Source of the DNA: Flavobacterium ginsengisoli
GTDB lineage: Bacteria > Bacteroidota > Bacteroidia > Flavobacteriales > Flavobacteriaceae
Direction of reading: 5' to 3'
DNA: 64,000 nucleotides
Assembly: GCF_029625315.1 (NCBI RefSeq)
Contig: NZ_CP121110.1
Span: 2,365,001 to 2,429,000, forward strand
The position numbers were made by a program, and so were the translations under genes. Positions 50,281-63,273 of this stretch are shown piece after piece. Numbering within the stretch: the first letter of the stretch is position 1; every line of letters begins with the position of its first letter. The notes beneath the pieces are model-generated. The model was not told the origin of the DNA and made no database searches. It was given only the letters and a program-made list of their open reading frames with translations.

Positions 50281-53200
50281 TTAATAAATGTATTCTTCTT
50301 TATTAGCCATCATTTCGTTGTAATCGTCTTTAGATCCTACGATAGTGTTATCGTATTCTCTCATACCAGTTCCCGCAGGAATTCTATGTCCAACAATTAC
50401 ATTTTCTTTTAATCCTTCTAGATCATCTACTTTACCAGCTACAGCAGCTTCGTTAAGTACTTTCGTTGTCTCCTGGAATGAAGCCGCAGAAATGAATGAT
50501 TTAGTTTGTAACGAAGCTCTTGTAATACCTTGAAGAACTGGCGTTGCAGTTGCAGTAATTACGTCTCTTGCTACAACAAGATTTTTATCATTTCGTTTCA
50601 ATAATGAATTTTCATCACGTAATTCACGAGGTGTAATAATCTGACCTGGTTTCAATACTGAAGAATCTCCAGCATCTTCAACTACTTTCATACCGTATAA
50701 TTTATCGTTTTGAACGATGAAATCTTTAGTGTGAATTAATTGATCCTCTAAGAATAAAGTATCACCTGGATCCTGAACTCTTACTTTACGCATCATTTGA
50801 CGAATAACTACCTCAAAGTGCTTATCATTAATTTTTACCCCTTGTAAACGGTAAACCTCTTGAATTTCATTTACCAAGTACTGTTGAACAGCAGCTGGAC
50901 CTTGAATTCTTAAGATATCATCTGGTGTAATTGCACCGTCAGACAATGGAACTCCCGCTCTTACGAAGTCATTTTCTTGTACTAAGATTTGACTAGAAAG
51001 TTTAACTAAATACTTTTTAATCTCACCAAATTTAGATTCGATAACGATCTCACGGTTACCTCTTTTGATTTTTCCAAAAGATACAACACCATCAATTTCA
51101 GATACAACCGCTGGGTTTGAAGGGTTACGAGCTTCTAAAAGCTCAGTAATTCTTGGTAAACCTCCCGTGATATCGCCTGCTTTAGAAGAACGACGTGGGA
51201 TTTTTACTAATACTTTACCTGCTTTAATTTTCTCACCGTTTTCAACCATTAAGTGTGCACCTACTGGTAAATTGTAAGAACGAATCAATTCACCTTCTTT
51301 ACCATAAACTAATAAAGTTGGAATTAATTTTTTGTTTCTAGCTTCAGAAATTACTTTTTCCTGGAAACCAGTCTGCTCATCGATCTCAACCATGAACGAT
51401 TGTCCTTGCTCTAAATCTTCGTAAGCAATCTTACCAGTAAACTCAGAAACAATTACACCGTTATACGGATCCCATTTACAGATTACAGTTCCTTTAGCAA
51501 CAGTATCTCCATCGTTAACAAAAATACTAGATCCGTAAGGAATGTTATGTGTATTTAAAACAATTCCAGTTTTCTCATCAACTAATTTTAATTCAGTTGA
51601 ACGTGAAACTACGATATCAACAGAGTTACCTTCTCCGTCTTCTCCTTTAACTGTTTTTAAATCTTCAATTTCAAGTCTACCTGCGAATCTTGTAATAATA
51701 CTAGACTCTTCAGAGATACCTCCAGCAACCCCTCCAACGTGGAACGTACGAAGTGTCAACTGTGTACCTGGCTCTCCAATAGACTGAGCCGCAATAACTC
51801 CGACAGCTTCACCTCTTTGTGTCATCTTACCAGTAGCTAAGTTTCTACCGTAACATTTAGCACAAATACCTTTTAAAGCTTCACAAGTTAATGGAGATCT
51901 AACTTCTACTTTTTCAATTGGAGAAGCTTCTATAGTTCTCATAATTGATTCTGTAATTTGCTCTCCAGATTTAACCATTACTTCGTTAGTAAGAGGATTA
52001 ATAACGTCTTGTAATGCAACACGTCCTAAAATTCTCTCTCCTAAAGATTCAACGATTTCCTCATTTTTCTTCAATGCAAGAACTTCAACACCTCTTAAAG
52101 TTCCACAATCTTCGATGTTAACAATAACATCTTGAGAAACGTCATGAAGCCTTCTTGTCAAGTAACCAGCATCGGCTGTTTTAAGAGCCGTATCCGCAAG
52201 ACCTTTACGAGCACCGTGAGTAGAGATAAAGTACTCAAGAATCGAAAGACCTTCCTTAAAGTTAGAAAGAATCGGGTTTTCAATAATCTCACCACCACCA
52301 GCAGTAGATTTTTTAGGCTTAGCCATCAAACCACGCATACCAGTTAACTGACGAATCTGTTCCTTAGAACCCCTCGCCCCAGAGTCAAGCATCATATATA
52401 CAGAGTTGAAACCTTGTTGGTCTTCTCTAATATTTTTCATTGCTAACTCTGTTAACTGAGCATTTGCTGAAGTCCATACGTCAATAACTTGGTTGTAACG
52501 CTCGTTATTTGTAATAAGACCCATGTTATAGTTAGTTGAGATACCTTCAACTTGCTCTCTAGCATCTGCAATTAACTTCGTTTTTTGTTCTGGGATTCTA
52601 ATATCACCTAAAGAGAATGATAAACCTCCTCTAAATGCGAATTTATACCCCATATCTTTCATATTATCCAAGAAAGCTGCCGTTGTAGGTACATCAGTCA
52701 CACTTAAAATGTGTCCGATAATATCTCTAAGGTTTTTCTTAGTCAATACGTCATTGATATATCCAGTTGCTTCAGGTACTACTTCGTTAAATAATACACG
52801 TCCTGCAGTTGTTTGAATGATTTTGTACACTAATTCTCCAGCGTCATTAAAATCTTTTGCTCTAATTTTCACACGAGCATTCAATTCTAATCTTCCTTCG
52901 TTTAATGCAATGTTTACTTCTTCAGCAGAATAGAAAGTCAAATCCTGACCTAAAATAATGTGATCTTCTGTAGAAATACGTTCTTTGGTCATATAGTATA
53001 GACCCAAGACCATGTCCTGAGAAGGTACAGTAATTGGAGCACCATTTGCAGGGTTCAAGATATTGTGAGAAGCCAACATTAATAATTGTGCCTCTAAAAT
53101 AGCCTCTGGTCCTAATGGTAAGTGAACCGCCATCTGGTCACCATCGAAATCGGCGTTGAAAGCCGTACATACTAATGGGTGTAACTGGATCGCTTTTCCT

Positions 53201-54591
53201 TCAATTAATTTTGGTTGGAATGCTTGAATACCAAGTCTGTGCAAAGTAGGAGCACGGTTCAGTAATACTGGGTGTCCTTTAATTACGTTTTCAAGGATAT
53301 CCCAAACTACAGGCTCTTTCTTATCAATAATTTTCTTAGCAGATTTTACTGTTTTTACAATACCTCTTTCGATCAATTTACGGATAACGAAAGGTTTGTA
53401 TAACTCAGAAGCCATATCTTTTGGCAATCCGCACTCATATAATTTTAACTCTGGACCAACGACAATTACCGAACGAGCAGAATAATCCACACGTTTTCCT
53501 AAAAGGTTTTGACGGAAACGTCCTTGCTTACCTTTTAAAGAGTCAGATAATGATTTTAATGGTCTGTTTGATTCTGTTTTAACAGCAGAAGCTTTACGAG
53601 TGTTATCGAATAATGAATCTACAGATTCTTGCAACATACGTTTTTCGTTTCTTAAGATAACTTCTGGAGCTTTAATCTCCATTAATCTTTTCAAACGGTT
53701 GTTACGGATAATTACACGACGGTATAAGTCGTTCAAATCTGAAGTTGCAAAACGGCCTCCATCAAGTGGCACAAGCGGACGTAATTCTGGTGGGATAACT
53801 GGAACCACTTTCATAATCATCCATTCTGGACGGTTTTCGCGGTTTTCGTTAGACTCACGGAAAGACTCAACTACTTGTAATCTTTTTAAAGCCTCAGTTT
53901 TTCTTTGTTTAGAAGTCTCGTTGTTAGCGCTGTGTCTTAATTCATAAGATAAAGCATCTAAGTCAATACGAGCTAATAAATCCATAATACACTCTGCTCC
54001 CATTTTGGCAACAAATTTATTTGGATCTAAATCATCTAAATATTGGTTTTCTTGTGGAAGAGTATCTAAAATGTTTAAGTATTCTTCTTCAGTTAAGAAA
54101 TCAAGTCTTTGTAAAGATTCTCCATCTGCATTTTTAGCAATACCTGCTTGGATTACCACGTATCTTTCGTAGTAAATGATCATATCTAATTTCTTAGATG
54201 GAAGACCAAGAATATAACCAATTTTGTTAGGAAGAGAACGGAAGTACCAGATATGAGCAATTGGCACAACAAGGTTGATGTGTCCTACTCTATCACGACG
54301 TACTTTTTTCTCAGTAACTTCAACACCACAACGGTCACAGATGATACCTTTGTAACGAATTCTTTTATACTTACCACAAGCACATTCGAAATCTTTTACT
54401 GGTCCGAAGATTCTTTCGCAGAAAAGTCCATCACGCTCTGGCTTGTGAGTTCTATAGTTAATAGTTTCTGGCTTTAAAACCTCTCCTCTTGATTCTTTCA
54501 AGATAGATTCTGGTGAAGCCAATCCAATAGAAATTTTGTTAAATCTTTTTACTGGATTCTTATCTTTATTATTGTTTCTGTTATTCATCAT
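50281..54591 (-). CDS. rpoC: RNA polymerase beta' subunit
   Basis: A 1436-residue catalytic subunit. The N-terminal zinc site is [21 protein letters not shown] (cysteines near 70-88). The catalytic magnesium site is [12 protein letters not shown] (about 465). The second zinc cluster is [14 protein letters not shown]. The bridge helix and trigger loop lie in [20 protein letters not shown]. The frame is intact across 4.3 kb. It follows rpoB after a 260-bp gap holding a strong stem-loop. Confidence 0.98.
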   Translation of the reverse strand: MMNNRNNNKDKNPVKRFNKISIGLASPESILKESRGEVLKPETINYRTHKPERDGLFCERIFGPVKDFECACGKYKRIRYKGIICDRCGVEVTEKKVRRDRVGHINLVVPIAHIWYFRSLPNKIGYILGLPSKKLDMIIYYERYVVIQAGIAKNADGESLQRLDFLTEEEYLNILDTLPQENQYLDDLDPNKFVAKMGAECIMDLLARIDLDALSYELRHSANNETSKQRKTEALKRLQVVESFRESNENRENRPEWMIMKVVPVIPPELRPLVPLDGGRFATSDLNDLYRRVIIRNNRLKRLMEIKAPEVILRNEKRMLQESVDSLFDNTRKASAVKTESNRPLKSLSDSLKGKQGRFRQNLLGKRVDYSARSVIVVGPELKLYECGLPKDMASELYKPFVIRKLIERGIVKTVKSAKKIIDKKEPVVWDILENVIKGHPVLLNRAPTLHRLGIQAFQPKLIEGKAIQLHPLVCTAFNADFDGDQMAVHLPLGPEAILEAQLLMLASHNILNPANGAPITVPSQDMVLGLYYMTKERISTEDHIILGQDLTFYSAEEVNIALNEGRLELNARVKIRAKDFNDAGELVYKIIQTTAGRVLFNEVVPEATGYINDVLTKKNLRDIIGHILSVTDVPTTAAFLDNMKDMGYKFAFRGGLSFSLGDIRIPEQKTKLIADAREQVEGISTNYNMGLITNNERYNQVIDVWTSANAQLTELAMKNIREDQQGFNSVYMMLDSGARGSKEQIRQLTGMRGLMAKPKKSTAGGGEIIENPILSNFKEGLSILEYFISTHGARKGLADTALKTADAGYLTRRLHDVSQDVIVNIEDCGTLRGVEVLALKKNEEIVESLGERILGRVALQDVINPLTNEVMVKSGEQITESIMRTIEASPIEKVEVRSPLTCEALKGICAKCYGRNLATGKMTQRGEAVGVIAAQSIGEPGTQLTLRTFHVGGVAGGISEESSIITRFAGRLEIEDLKTVKGEDGEGNSVDIVVSRSTELKLVDEKTGIVLNTHNIPYGSSIFVNDGDTVAKGTVICKWDPYNGVIVSEFTGKIAYEDLEQGQSFMVEIDEQTGFQEKVISEARNKKLIPTLLVYGKEGELIRSYNLPVGAHLMVENGEKIKAGKVLVKIPRRSSKAGDITGGLPRITELLEARNPSNPAVVSEIDGVVSFGKIKRGNREIVIESKFGEIKKYLVKLSSQILVQENDFVRAGVPLSDGAITPDDILRIQGPAAVQQYLVNEIQEVYRLQGVKINDKHFEVVIRQMMRKVRVQDPGDTLFLEDQLIHTKDFIVQNDKLYGMKVVEDAGDSSVLKPGQIITPRELRDENSLLKRNDKNLVVARDVITATATPVLQGITRASLQTKSFISAASFQETTKVLNEAAVAGKVDDLEGLKENVIVGHRIPAGTGMREYDNTIVGSKDDYNEMMANKEEYIY

Positions 54592-54809
54592 AGTTTTTAC
54601 TATTGATTTATTTGCAATTAAAAAATTGAATTTAGATTTATAATCTACTCTTTAAAAACTAAAGAGTTAATCATTCAGCTACTACCTCGGGTTACTTCTC
54701 TAAACTTCAAATTCTTATTTGAAGTGCTAGTCATAAAATGCCTTGCATTGTTATAAAAAATCGGAACGGTTTACGGGTATAAATCTTTAAAAACTTATTA
54801 TAAATGAGT

Positions 54810-54839
54810 AATCAGTCCCGATAAAAATCGGGACTGATT
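54810..54839 (-). other. Stem-loop between rpoB and rpoC
   Basis: The perfect 13-bp arms AATCAGTCCCGAT and ATCGGGACTGATT have a four-base loop. It lies 12 bp past the rpoB stop, in a 260-bp non-coding gap. No T-run follows on the reverse strand, so it looks like a processing or stability element rather than a terminator. Confidence 0.65.
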
Positions 54840-54851
54840 CCAAAACTTTTA

Positions 54852-57800
54852 TTATTCTTCCAAACGAAGATCTAAACCTAGACCTTTCAATTCGTGCATT
54901 AATACATTGAATGATTCTGGTAAACCTGGTTCTGGCATAGTTTCACCCTTAACGATAGCTTCGTAAGTTTTAGCTCTACCAATAACGTCATCAGACTTCA
55001 CAGTTAAGATTTCACGTAATGTACTAGAAGCTCCATAAGCCTCAAGTGCCCAAACCTCCATCTCTCCAAAACGCTGACCTCCAAATTGAGCCTTACCTCC
55101 AAGTGGCTGTTGCGTAATCAATGAGTATGGTCCGATAGAACGTGCGTGCATCTTATCATCAACCATGTGTCCTAATTTAAGCATGTAAATTACACCCACA
55201 GTTGCTTTTTGTGCAAAACGCTCTCCAGTTCCACCATCATAAAGATAAGTATGTCCGAAACGTGGTACGTTAGCTTCATCAGTCAAAGCATTGATCTCGT
55301 CAAGAGAAGCACCGTCGAAAATTGGAGTAGCAAATTTTCTACCCAAGTTCATACCCGCCCATCCAAGAACAGTCTCATAAATCTGACCAATGTTCATACG
55401 TGAAGGTACCCCAAGTGGATTCAATACGATATCTACTGGTGTTCCATCTTCTAAGAAAGGCATATCTTCATGACGAACGATTCTAGCAACAATACCTTTG
55501 TTACCGTGACGTCCCGCCATTTTATCACCTACTTTTAACTTACGTTTTTTAGCGATATAGATTTTAGCCAATTTCAAGATTCCAGATGGTAATTCATCTC
55601 CAACTGTAATAGTGAATTTCTCTCTTCTTAAAGCTCCTTGTAAGTCGTTCAGCTTAATTTTATAGTTATGAATTAAATCATTAACCATTTTATTTGTAGC
55701 ATCATCAGCAACCCATTGACCTTTGCTTAAGTGAGCAAAATCTTCTACTGCGTAAAGCATTTTTTGAGTATATTTTTTACCTTTTGGCAAAACTTCTTCA
55801 CCCAAATCGTTCATTACACCTTGAGATGTTTTTCCGTTAACGATCAAGAATAATTTTTCAACTAATCTGTCTTTTAATTCAACAAATTTAGTTTCAAACT
55901 CCATTTCTAAAGCGCCTAAAGCATCTTTATCCTGAGTACGTTTACGTTTATCTTTTACGGCTCTTGCAAATAATTTTTTGTCAAGAACTACACCATGTAA
56001 AGATGGAGAAGCTTTTAATGAAGCATCTTTTACATCACCTGCTTTATCTCCGAAGATTGCACGAAGCAATTTCTCCTCTGGAGTAGGATCTGATTCCCCT
56101 TTTGGTGTAATTTTTCCGATCAAAATGTCGCCAGGTTTAACCTCTGCTCCAATTCTAATCATACCGTTTTCATCTAAATCTTTAGTAGCTTCTTCAGAAA
56201 CGTTAGGAATATCGTTTGTTAACTCTTCGTTTCCTAACTTAGTATCTCTAACCTCTAATGAATAATCATCAACGTGGATAGAAGTAAAAATATCATCGCG
56301 AACTACTTTTTCAGAAATTACAATCGCATCCTCGAAGTTGTACCCTTTCCATGGCATGAACGCAACTTTTAAGTTTCTACCTAAAGCTAATTCTCCATTT
56401 TGAGTAGCATATCCTTCAGACAATACTTGTCCAGGAACAACTCTATCACCTCTTCTTACGATAGGTTTCAAGTTGATACTTGTACCTTGATTGGTTTTTC
56501 TAAATTTAATTAAGTTGTACGTTTTCTCATCAGCATCAAAACTTACCATTCTTTCGTCTTCTGTACGATCGTATTTAATAGTAATGATGTTAGCATCTAC
56601 GTATTCAACAGTACCATGCCCTTCAGCATTGATCAATACTCTTGAATCTGAAGCTACCTGACGCTCTAAACCTGTACCAACAATCGGTGCTTCAGGACGG
56701 ATCAAAGGAACTGCCTGACGCATCATGTTAGATCCCATCAACGCACGGTTCGCATCATCATGCTCCAAGAAAGGAATCAAAGATGCAGAAATCGAAGCGA
56801 TCTGGTTAGGAGCAACGTCTGTATAATGAACTACAGATGGTTCAACAACTGGGAAGTCACCTTCCTCACGAGCAATTACATTGCTAGCTGTAATTTTACC
56901 AGTTTCGTCCATTTCAATGTTTGCCTGAGCAATCATTTTACCTTCTTCTTCTTCAGCACTTAAGTAAACTGGAGTACTTTCTAAATCAACTACACCATTT
57001 GTTACTTTACGGTATGGAGTTTCAATGAATCCCATTCCGTTAACTTTTGCATAAACACCAAGAGATGAAATCAAACCAATGTTTGGTCCCTCAGGAGTTT
57101 CAATCGGACATAAACGACCATAGTGAGTATAGTGAACGTCACGAACCTCGAAACCAGCTCTCTCTCTCGAAAGTCCACCTGGTCCAAGTGCAGAAAGTCT
57201 TCTTTTGTGTGTAATCTCAGCTAATGGATTCGTTTGGTCCATAAATTGAGATAACTGGTTAGTTCCAAAGAAAGAGTTGATAACTGATGATAATGTTTTA
57301 GCATTGATCAAATCAATTGGTGTAAACACCTCGTTATCTCTAACGTTCATTCTCTCACGAATAGTTCTAGCCATACGTGCTAAACCAACACCGAATTGTT
57401 GAGACAATTGTTCACCAACTGTTCTAACACGACGGTTTGATAAGTGGTCGATATCATCAATCTCTGCTTTAGAGTTGATCAATTCGATCAAATATTTAAC
57501 GATTGTAATAATATCCTCTTTAGTAAGCACTTGCTTATCCATAGGGATATCTAAATCTAATTTTTTGTTCATTCTGTAACGACCAACTTCACCTAAATTA
57601 TAACGTTGATCAGAGAAGAACAATTTATCTATAATACCACGAGCAGTTTCCTCATCAGGCGGTTCAGCGTTACGCAACTGACGGTAAATGTGCTCTACAG
57701 CTTCTTTTTCAGAGTTTGTTGGATCTTTTTGTAACGTATTGTGGATAATAGCATAATCTGCTTGGTTATTATCCTCTTTGTGTAACAAAATAGATTTTAC

Positions 57801-58667
57801 GTTAGAATCGATGATCTCTTCAACATTATCTTTGTCGATAATTGTATCACGATCAAGGATGATTTCGTTACGTTCGATAGAAACTACTTCTCCAGTATCC
57901 TCATCTACGAAATCCTCGTGCCATGTATTCAATACACGTGCAGCAAGTCTTCTTCCAATATATTTCTTAATACCAGTTTTAGAAACTTTAATTTCTTCAG
58001 CTAAGTCGAAAATTTCAAGGATATCCTTATCTCTTTCGAAACCGATAGCACGGAATAAAGTCGTTACAGGTAATTTTTTCTTTCTATCGATATAAGCGTA
58101 CATTACGCTGTTGATATCTGTAGAGAATTCTATCCAAGAACCTTTAAAAGGAATTACTCTCGCAGAATAAAGTTTAGTTCCATTTGCGTGGAATGACTGT
58201 CCAAAGAAAACCCCTGGAGAACGGTGTAATTGAGATACTACAACACGCTCGGCACCATTAATAACAAAAGTACCACTAGGAGTCATGTAAGGAATTGTTC
58301 CAAGATAAACATCTTGTACAATAGTTTCAAAATCTTCGTGTTCTGGATCTGTACAGTATAGTTTTAACCTAGCTTTTAAAGGCACACTATAAGTAAGACC
58401 TCTCTCTATACATTCTTGAATTGTATAACGTGGAGGATCAACAAAATAATCTAGGAATTCCAATACAAAGTTGTTTCTTGTATCTGTAATTGGGAAGTTT
58501 TCCATGAAGGTATTGTATAACCCTTCGTTGCCTCTTTCGTCAGATTTCGTTTCTAATTGAAAGAAATCTTTAAAAGATTTAACCTGAACATCTAAGAAAT
58601 CTGGATAATCAGGGATATTTTTTGTAGAGGCAAAATTCAATCTTTCAGTCTGATTTGTTATCATCAA
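54852..58667 (-). CDS. rpoB: RNA polymerase beta subunit
   Basis: A 1271-residue subunit starting [15 protein letters not shown] (the second Met at 58664 is equally possible). It holds the rifampicin-region [17 protein letters not shown] (about 465-482), [17 protein letters not shown], and the catalytic-lobe [12 protein letters not shown] with [23 protein letters not shown] near the C terminus. The frame is intact. The rifampicin region reads as wild type by eye ([22 protein letters not shown]). Confidence 0.98.
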   Translation of the reverse strand: MMITNQTERLNFASTKNIPDYPDFLDVQVKSFKDFFQLETKSDERGNEGLYNTFMENFPITDTRNNFVLEFLDYFVDPPRYTIQECIERGLTYSVPLKARLKLYCTDPEHEDFETIVQDVYLGTIPYMTPSGTFVINGAERVVVSQLHRSPGVFFGQSFHANGTKLYSARVIPFKGSWIEFSTDINSVMYAYIDRKKKLPVTTLFRAIGFERDKDILEIFDLAEEIKVSKTGIKKYIGRRLAARVLNTWHEDFVDEDTGEVVSIERNEIILDRDTIIDKDNVEEIIDSNVKSILLHKEDNNQADYAIIHNTLQKDPTNSEKEAVEHIYRQLRNAEPPDEETARGIIDKLFFSDQRYNLGEVGRYRMNKKLDLDIPMDKQVLTKEDIITIVKYLIELINSKAEIDDIDHLSNRRVRTVGEQLSQQFGVGLARMARTIRERMNVRDNEVFTPIDLINAKTLSSVINSFFGTNQLSQFMDQTNPLAEITHKRRLSALGPGGLSRERAGFEVRDVHYTHYGRLCPIETPEGPNIGLISSLGVYAKVNGMGFIETPYRKVTNGVVDLESTPVYLSAEEEEGKMIAQANIEMDETGKITASNVIAREEGDFPVVEPSVVHYTDVAPNQIASISASLIPFLEHDDANRALMGSNMMRQAVPLIRPEAPIVGTGLERQVASDSRVLINAEGHGTVEYVDANIITIKYDRTEDERMVSFDADEKTYNLIKFRKTNQGTSINLKPIVRRGDRVVPGQVLSEGYATQNGELALGRNLKVAFMPWKGYNFEDAIVISEKVVRDDIFTSIHVDDYSLEVRDTKLGNEELTNDIPNVSEEATKDLDENGMIRIGAEVKPGDILIGKITPKGESDPTPEEKLLRAIFGDKAGDVKDASLKASPSLHGVVLDKKLFARAVKDKRKRTQDKDALGALEMEFETKFVELKDRLVEKLFLIVNGKTSQGVMNDLGEEVLPKGKKYTQKMLYAVEDFAHLSKGQWVADDATNKMVNDLIHNYKIKLNDLQGALRREKFTITVGDELPSGILKLAKIYIAKKRKLKVGDKMAGRHGNKGIVARIVRHEDMPFLEDGTPVDIVLNPLGVPSRMNIGQIYETVLGWAGMNLGRKFATPIFDGASLDEINALTDEANVPRFGHTYLYDGGTGERFAQKATVGVIYMLKLGHMVDDKMHARSIGPYSLITQQPLGGKAQFGGQRFGEMEVWALEAYGASSTLREILTVKSDDVIGRAKTYEAIVKGETMPEPGLPESFNVLMHELKGLGLDLRLEE

Positions 58668-58870
58668 TGGACAAAATTTTGATTAAAAAAAGTAATTTTT
58701 GTTTGTGTAAACACACTGTTTAATCTATACTTTCTTATTATAATCAATACATCTTTAAAAATTAATTCTATAAACTAAGTCTAATTTTCTTTCTTCGTAT
58801 TGATCAAAAACTTTTTCGTATTTTAAACTATGGGATAATAAAACTTAATATATTTTATTATACGAAAAAT

Positions 58871-58907
58871 GGTTTAGGCCTTTGAGTGTTAACTCAAGAC
58901 CTAAACC
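58871..58907 (-). terminator. Attenuator-like hairpin between rplL and rpoB
   Basis: The outer arms GGTTTAGG and CCTAAACC and the inner arms TTGAGT and ACTCAA form a long stem with a small bulge, followed on the reverse strand by ATTTTTCG. It begins 22 bp past the rplL stop in a 261-bp gap. E. coli has a partial terminator at the same place, so partial read-through to rpoB is the likely function (inference). Confidence 0.65.
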
Positions 58908-58928
58908 TAGTTCTTAAACTGAGTTTAA

Positions 58929-59300
58929 TTATTTAAGCTCAACAGTAGCTCCAGCCTCTTCTAAAGATTTTTTAAGACCTTCAGCCTCTTCTTTAGAAAC
59001 ACCTTCTTTAACGTTGCTTGGTGCACCGTCAACTACATCTTTAGCTTCTTTAAGACCTAAACCAGTTAATTCTTTAACTAATTTTACAACAGCTAATTTA
59101 GAAGCTCCTGCATCTTTCAATACAACTGTAAATTCAGTTTGTGCTTCTTCAGCAGCACCGTCTCCTCCACCAGCAGCAACTACTACAGCAGCAGCAGCAG
59201 GCTCGATTCCGTACTCATCTTTTAATATTGTTGCTAATTCGTTAACTTCTTTAACTGTTAAGTTAACTAATTGTTCTGCGAATTGTTTCAAATCTGCCAT
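58929..59300 (-). CDS. rplL: Ribosomal protein bL12 (L7/L12)
   Basis: A 123-residue stalk protein. The N-terminal dimerisation helix [22 protein letters not shown], an Ala/Gly-rich hinge ([12 protein letters not shown]) and the C-terminal factor-binding domain ([38 protein letters not shown]) are all present. The pentameric stalk recruits translation GTPases. It follows rplJ in the usual order. Confidence 0.97.
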   Translation of the reverse strand: MADLKQFAEQLVNLTVKEVNELATILKDEYGIEPAAAAVVVAAGGGDGAAEEAQTEFTVVLKDAGASKLAVVKLVKELTGLGLKEAKDVVDGAPSNVKEGVSKEEAEGLKKSLEEAGATVELK

Positions 59301-59392
59301 TTTTTCTATCGTTTAAAATGATTTGTGTAAAAAATATAATTTAATTATTGTGCGCTAATTAAGCAGTAAGGAAATAAACTCCCTTACGATAA

Positions 59393-59896
59393 TTACTCTG
59401 CTCCTTCTTCTTCGCTTCCAGCGAATTTGTTTTGTAAAGCAGAAATAATTCTTTGAGCTGGAGATTGTAATAATCCAATGATTTCTCCGATAAGCTCTTC
59501 TTTAGATTTAATTGTAGCTAATGCATCTAATTGGTTATCACCAATATATACTTCAGAATTGATGTAAGCTCCTTTTAAAACTGGTTTATCAGATTTCTTA
59601 CGGAAATCTTTGATAATTTTTCCAGGTGCGTTAGCAACATCAGAAATAAAGATAGCACTGTTACCTGATAAAACTGTAGGTAAATCACCATAATCATTAT
59701 CAGAAGCTTCCATTGCTTTTGCAAGCAAAGTGTTCTTTACAACTTCTAATTTGATACCTGCTTTGAAACAAGCTCTACGTAAGTTTGAAGTTGTCTCTGC
59801 GTTTAAACCAGAAATATCAGAAATGTAAATGATATTTGTACCAGCTAACTGCGCAGTTAAATTTTCAATCGCGATTGATTTTTCTTCTCTAGTCAT
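59393..59896 (-). CDS. rplJ: Ribosomal protein uL10
   Basis: A 167-residue stalk-base protein: MTREEKSIAIENLTAQL, with the rRNA-binding N-terminal domain (LRRACFKAGIKLEVVKNTLLAKAM) and C-terminal helices that bind L7/L12 dimers (LLQSPAQRIISALQNKF). The order rplA-rplJ-rplL is conserved. It is 22 bp after rplA. Confidence 0.97.
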   Translation of the reverse strand: MTREEKSIAIENLTAQLAGTNIIYISDISGLNAETTSNLRRACFKAGIKLEVVKNTLLAKAMEASDNDYGDLPTVLSGNSAIFISDVANAPGKIIKDFRKKSDKPVLKGAYINSEVYIGDNQLDALATIKSKEELIGEIIGLLQSPAQRIISALQNKFAGSEEEGAE

Positions 59897-59918
59897 ACTA
59901 AAAATTTTTAACTACCAA

Positions 59919-60608
59919 TTATACTGCTTTTGGGTCTAATGCGATAGCAGGACTCATTGTGCTTGTAAGGTGAATACCTTTGATGTATGTACCTTTAGCA
60001 ACAGTTGGTTTAAGTTTTATTAATGTTTGAATAATTTCGTGTGCGTTGTCAACAATCTGCTCAGCCCCAAAAGAAACTTTACCGATTCCTGCGTGTACGA
60101 TACCAGTTTTATCAACTTTAAAGTCAATTTTACCAGCTTTAACTTCTTGAACAGCTTTAGCAACATCCATAGTTACAGTACCTGTTTTAGGGTTTGGCAT
60201 TAAACCTCTAGGTCCTAAAATACGACCTAATGGACCTAATTTACCCATAACAGCAGGCATAGTAATGATCACATCAACATCTGTCCAACCGTCTTTAATT
60301 TTTTGTAAGTAATCGTCAAGACCAACGTGATCTGCTCCAGCTTCTCTAGCTTCCGCTTCTTTATCTGGAGTAACCAATGCTAATACTTTAACGTCTTTTC
60401 CTGTTCCGTGAGGTAAAGTAACTACACCTCTAACCATTTGATTCGCTTTTCTTGGATCAACACCCAAACGAACTGCGATATCAACAGACTCATCAAATTT
60501 TGCAGAAGCAACAACTTTAATTAATGCAGCAAGATCTTTTAAAGAGTATAATTTGTTCTTTTCAATTTTTGAAGCGACCTCTTTTTGCTTTTTTGTTAAT
60601 TTTGCCAT
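59919..60608 (-). CDS. rplA: Ribosomal protein uL1
   Basis: A 229-residue L1-stalk protein ([18 protein letters not shown]), with the signature [26 protein letters not shown] (about 120-145). It binds 23S rRNA at the L1 stalk and, in many bacteria, represses its own operon. It lies 13 bp after rplK. Confidence 0.97.
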   Translation of the reverse strand: MAKLTKKQKEVASKIEKNKLYSLKDLAALIKVVASAKFDESVDIAVRLGVDPRKANQMVRGVVTLPHGTGKDVKVLALVTPDKEAEAREAGADHVGLDDYLQKIKDGWTDVDVIITMPAVMGKLGPLGRILGPRGLMPNPKTGTVTMDVAKAVQEVKAGKIDFKVDKTGIVHAGIGKVSFGAEQIVDNAHEIIQTLIKLKPTVAKGTYIKGIHLTSTMSPAIALDPKAV

Positions 60609-60621
60609 TTCTTTTTCTTAA

Positions 60622-61059
60622 TTAAAAAGGAGCATCTCCTGATACAGTTATACCCATAGATCTAGCTGTTCCAGCAACCATACTCATAGCTTTCTCAATT
60701 GTGAAAGCGTTTAAGTCTGGCATTTTGTCTTCAGCAATAGTTCTAATTTGTTCCCAAGTAACGCTTGCTACTTTTTTACGATTAGGCTCACCAGAACCAG
60801 ATTTTAGCTTTGCGACTTCCATTAACTGAACTGCTGCTGGAGGAGTCTTAACAACAAAATCAAATGATTTGTCTTTGTACACAGTGATTTGCACTGGACA
60901 AATTTTGCCAGGTTTATCTTGAGTTCTAGCATTAAATTGCTTACAGAACTCCATGATGTTTACCCCAGCAGCTCCTAAAGCAGGTCCAACCGGTGGCGAC
61001 GGGTTCGCAGCACCTCCCTTAACTTGTAGTTTAACTACCTTACTAATTTCTTTAGCCAT
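60622..61059 (-). CDS. rplK: Ribosomal protein uL11
   Basis: A 145-residue protein: [37 protein letters not shown] is the proline-rich N-terminal domain that contacts stringent-response and translation factors; the C-terminal RNA-binding domain ends [13 protein letters not shown]. It binds the GTPase-associated centre of 23S rRNA. Confidence 0.97.
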   Translation of the reverse strand: MAKEISKVVKLQVKGGAANPSPPVGPALGAAGVNIMEFCKQFNARTQDKPGKICPVQITVYKDKSFDFVVKTPPAAVQLMEVAKLKSGSGEPNRKKVASVTWEQIRTIAEDKMPDLNAFTIEKAMSMVAGTARSMGITVSGDAPF

Positions 61060-61126
61060 TTTTAAAAAATTTTACACTGTAATCAATGGAAGCGATTACA
61101 ATGGTTTATTATAGTGTAACAAAAAA

Positions 61127-61681
61127 TTATACTTTTTCAACTTGCATAAAACTCAATTCTAATGGAGTCTTTCTTCCGAAAATCTTAACCATTACCTCAA
61201 GCTTACGCTTTTCTTCATTGATTTTCTCAACAGATCCATTAAATCCATTGAAAGGTCCATCAATAACCTTAACAGTTTCACCAACACTAAATGGAATAGA
61301 GCGAGTATCTGTATTTACAGCTAGCTCATCTACCTTACCTAACATACGGTTTACTTCAGAAAGTCTTAAAGGAACCGGCTCTCCACCTTTAGTTTCCCCT
61401 AAAAATCCAATAACACTAGTAATTGACTTAATAATATGAGGAATCTCACCAACTAAGTTAGCTTCGATCATAACATATCCAGGAAAATACACTTTATCCT
61501 TAGATGATTTTTTCCCATCTTTTACAGTAACCACTTTTTCAGTAGGAACCAAAACTTGAGAAACATAATCCTCCATACCTAATCTCGCAATCTCAGTCTC
61601 GATATAAGCTTTCACTTTATTTTCTTGACCACTAACCGCTCTAACTACGTACCATTTTTTCACATTATTATCTGCCATCAC
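61127..61681 (-). CDS. nusG: Transcription termination/antitermination protein NusG
   Basis: A 184-residue protein, with NGN domain (KWYVVRAVSGQENKVKAYIE at the start, FPGYVMIEANL) and C-terminal KOW domain (GETVKVIDGPFNGFNGSVEKINEEKRKLEVMVKIFGRKTPLEL). It binds RNA polymerase and couples it to Rho or the ribosome. It starts 7 bp after secE. Confidence 0.96.
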   Translation of the reverse strand: MMADNNVKKWYVVRAVSGQENKVKAYIETEIARLGMEDYVSQVLVPTEKVVTVKDGKKSSKDKVYFPGYVMIEANLVGEIPHIIKSITSVIGFLGETKGGEPVPLRLSEVNRMLGKVDELAVNTDTRSIPFSVGETVKVIDGPFNGFNGSVEKINEEKRKLEVMVKIFGRKTPLELSFMQVEKV

Positions 61682-61688
61682 AAAAAAA

Positions 61689-61886
61689 TTATCCTTTTAA
61701 CCAGTTAAAAAATCCAGCCAAAGCTTTTGCAAAAAATTCGTCTACTCCCCAAGTTGCCAAAGCGAATAAGATCGAAAATACAGCCACAACAATTGTCAAT
61801 TTTTGTACTTCAGCCCAAGCTGGCCAAGTAACATTTGACTTTAACTCTTCGAAAGCCTCTGATAAATAATTAGTAACTTTTGTCAT
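61689..61886 (-). CDS. secE: Preprotein translocase subunit SecE
   Basis: A 65-residue one-helix SecE (MTKVTNYLSEAFEELKSNVTWPAWAEVQ, then a membrane helix of about residues 31-53). It clamps SecY in the translocon. The order tuf, tRNA-Trp, secE, nusG is conserved in bacteria apart from the tRNA. Confidence 0.94.
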   Translation of the reverse strand: MTKVTNYLSEAFEELKSNVTWPAWAEVQKLTIVVAVFSILFALATWGVDEFFAKALAGFFNWLKG

Positions 61887-61904
61887 TTGATATATTTTTT
61901 ATTG

Positions 61905-61975
61905 CACGGGCGGAGGGATTCGAACCCCCATCAACGGTTTTGGAGACCGCTATTCTACCCTTGAACTACGCCCGT
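61905..61975 (-). tRNA. tRNA-Trp (CCA)
   Basis: A 71-nt cloverleaf on the reverse strand: the acceptor ACGGGCG pairs with CGCCCGT, discriminator G, anticodon loop CTCCAAA with CCA. It is placed between tuf and secE. Confidence 0.96.
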
Positions 61976-62030
61976 AATTAAAGCCAGTGATTAAAAAATA
62001 ATCACTGGCTTCTTATTTATTTTAATAGAA

Positions 62031-63218
62031 TTACTCTACGATTTCAGTAACCTGACCAGCACCAACTGTTCTACCACCTTCACGGATAGCGAAACGTAAA
62101 CCTACGTTCATAGCGATTGGGCTTAATAAAGCAACCTCAATAGTTAAGTTATCACCTGGCATTACCATCTCTACACCTGCTGGTAAAGAAATAACTCCTG
62201 TTACGTCAGTTGTACGTACGTAGAACTGTGGACGGTAGTTATTGTGGAATGGAGTGTGACGTCCACCTTCTTCTTTTTTCAAGATATAAACCTCAGCTTT
62301 GAATTTAGCGTGTGGTTTTACTGAACCTGGCTTAATAATAACCATACCTCTTTTGATATCAGCTTTATCAATACCTCTTAACAATAAACCTACGTTATCT
62401 CCAGCTTCACCTCTATCAAGGATTTTACGGAACATCTCAACTCCTGTAATAGTAGAAGTTAATTTTTCAGCTCCCATACCAATGATTTCAACAGGATCTC
62501 CAGTGTTAGCAACTCCAGTTTCGATACGACCTGTAGCAACAGTTCCACGACCTGTAATTGTAAATACGTCCTCAACTGGCATCAAGAATGGTTTAGCAAC
62601 GTCACGTACTGGCTCTTCGATCCAGTTGTCAACAGCTTCCATTAATTCGATAATTTTAGGTACCCAGTTTGGATCATTGTTTAATCCTCCTAAAGCAGAA
62701 CCTTGAACTACAGGACCATTATCTCCATCATATTCGTAGAAAGATAATAAATCTCTAATTTCCATTTCAACAAGCTCTAATAACTCAGCATCATCAACCA
62801 TATCCACTTTGTTCATGAAAACAACGATTCTTGGAATACCTACCTGACGTCCTAGAAGGATGTGCTCACGAGTTTGTGGCATTGGACCATCTGTAGCGAC
62901 AACTACTAAGATAGCTCCGTCCATTTGAGCCGCACCAGTAACCATGTTCTTTACGTAATCCGCGTGACCTGGACAGTCAACGTGAGCGTAGTGACGGTTA
63001 GCTGTTTCGTACTCTACGTGTGATGTATTAATAGTAATACCTCTTTCTTTCTCCTCTGGAGCGTTATCGATTTGATCAAACGATTTTGCTTGACAGTAAC
63101 CAGCATCTGACAATACTTTTGTAATTGCGGCAGTTAATGTAGTTTTTCCGTGATCTACGTGTCCAATTGTACCTATGTTTAAGTGCGGTTTGGAACGATT
63201 AAAATTCTCCTTTGCCAT
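62031..63218 (-). CDS. tuf: Elongation factor Tu
   Basis: A 395-residue EF-Tu (Bacteroidota length). G1 [14 protein letters not shown]2 switch [15 protein letters not shown]3 [13 protein letters not shown]4 NKVDM. It delivers aminoacyl-tRNA to the ribosome. The frame is intact. It follows tRNA-Thr (GGU) and precedes tRNA-Trp. Confidence 0.98.
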   Translation of the reverse strand: MAKENFNRSKPHLNIGTIGHVDHGKTTLTAAITKVLSDAGYCQAKSFDQIDNAPEEKERGITINTSHVEYETANRHYAHVDCPGHADYVKNMVTGAAQMDGAILVVVATDGPMPQTREHILLGRQVGIPRIVVFMNKVDMVDDAELLELVEMEIRDLLSFYEYDGDNGPVVQGSALGGLNNDPNWVPKIIELMEAVDNWIEEPVRDVAKPFLMPVEDVFTITGRGTVATGRIETGVANTGDPVEIIGMGAEKLTSTITGVEMFRKILDRGEAGDNVGLLLRGIDKADIKRGMVIIKPGSVKPHAKFKAEVYILKKEEGGRHTPFHNNYRPQFYVRTTDVTGVISLPAGVEMVMPGDNLTIEVALLSPIAMNVGLRFAIREGGRTVGAGQVTEIVE

Positions 63219-63273
63219 TTTACTTAATTTTTAATCTTAGTTATATATTAATTTTCAATTTCCTACTTACTTG

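Noticed and set aside
59161..59215. GCAGCA-rich stretch in rplL as another miscalled site
   Set aside because: The frame is intact and encodes the normal Ala-rich hinge, so it counts as a site where the motif is read correctly.
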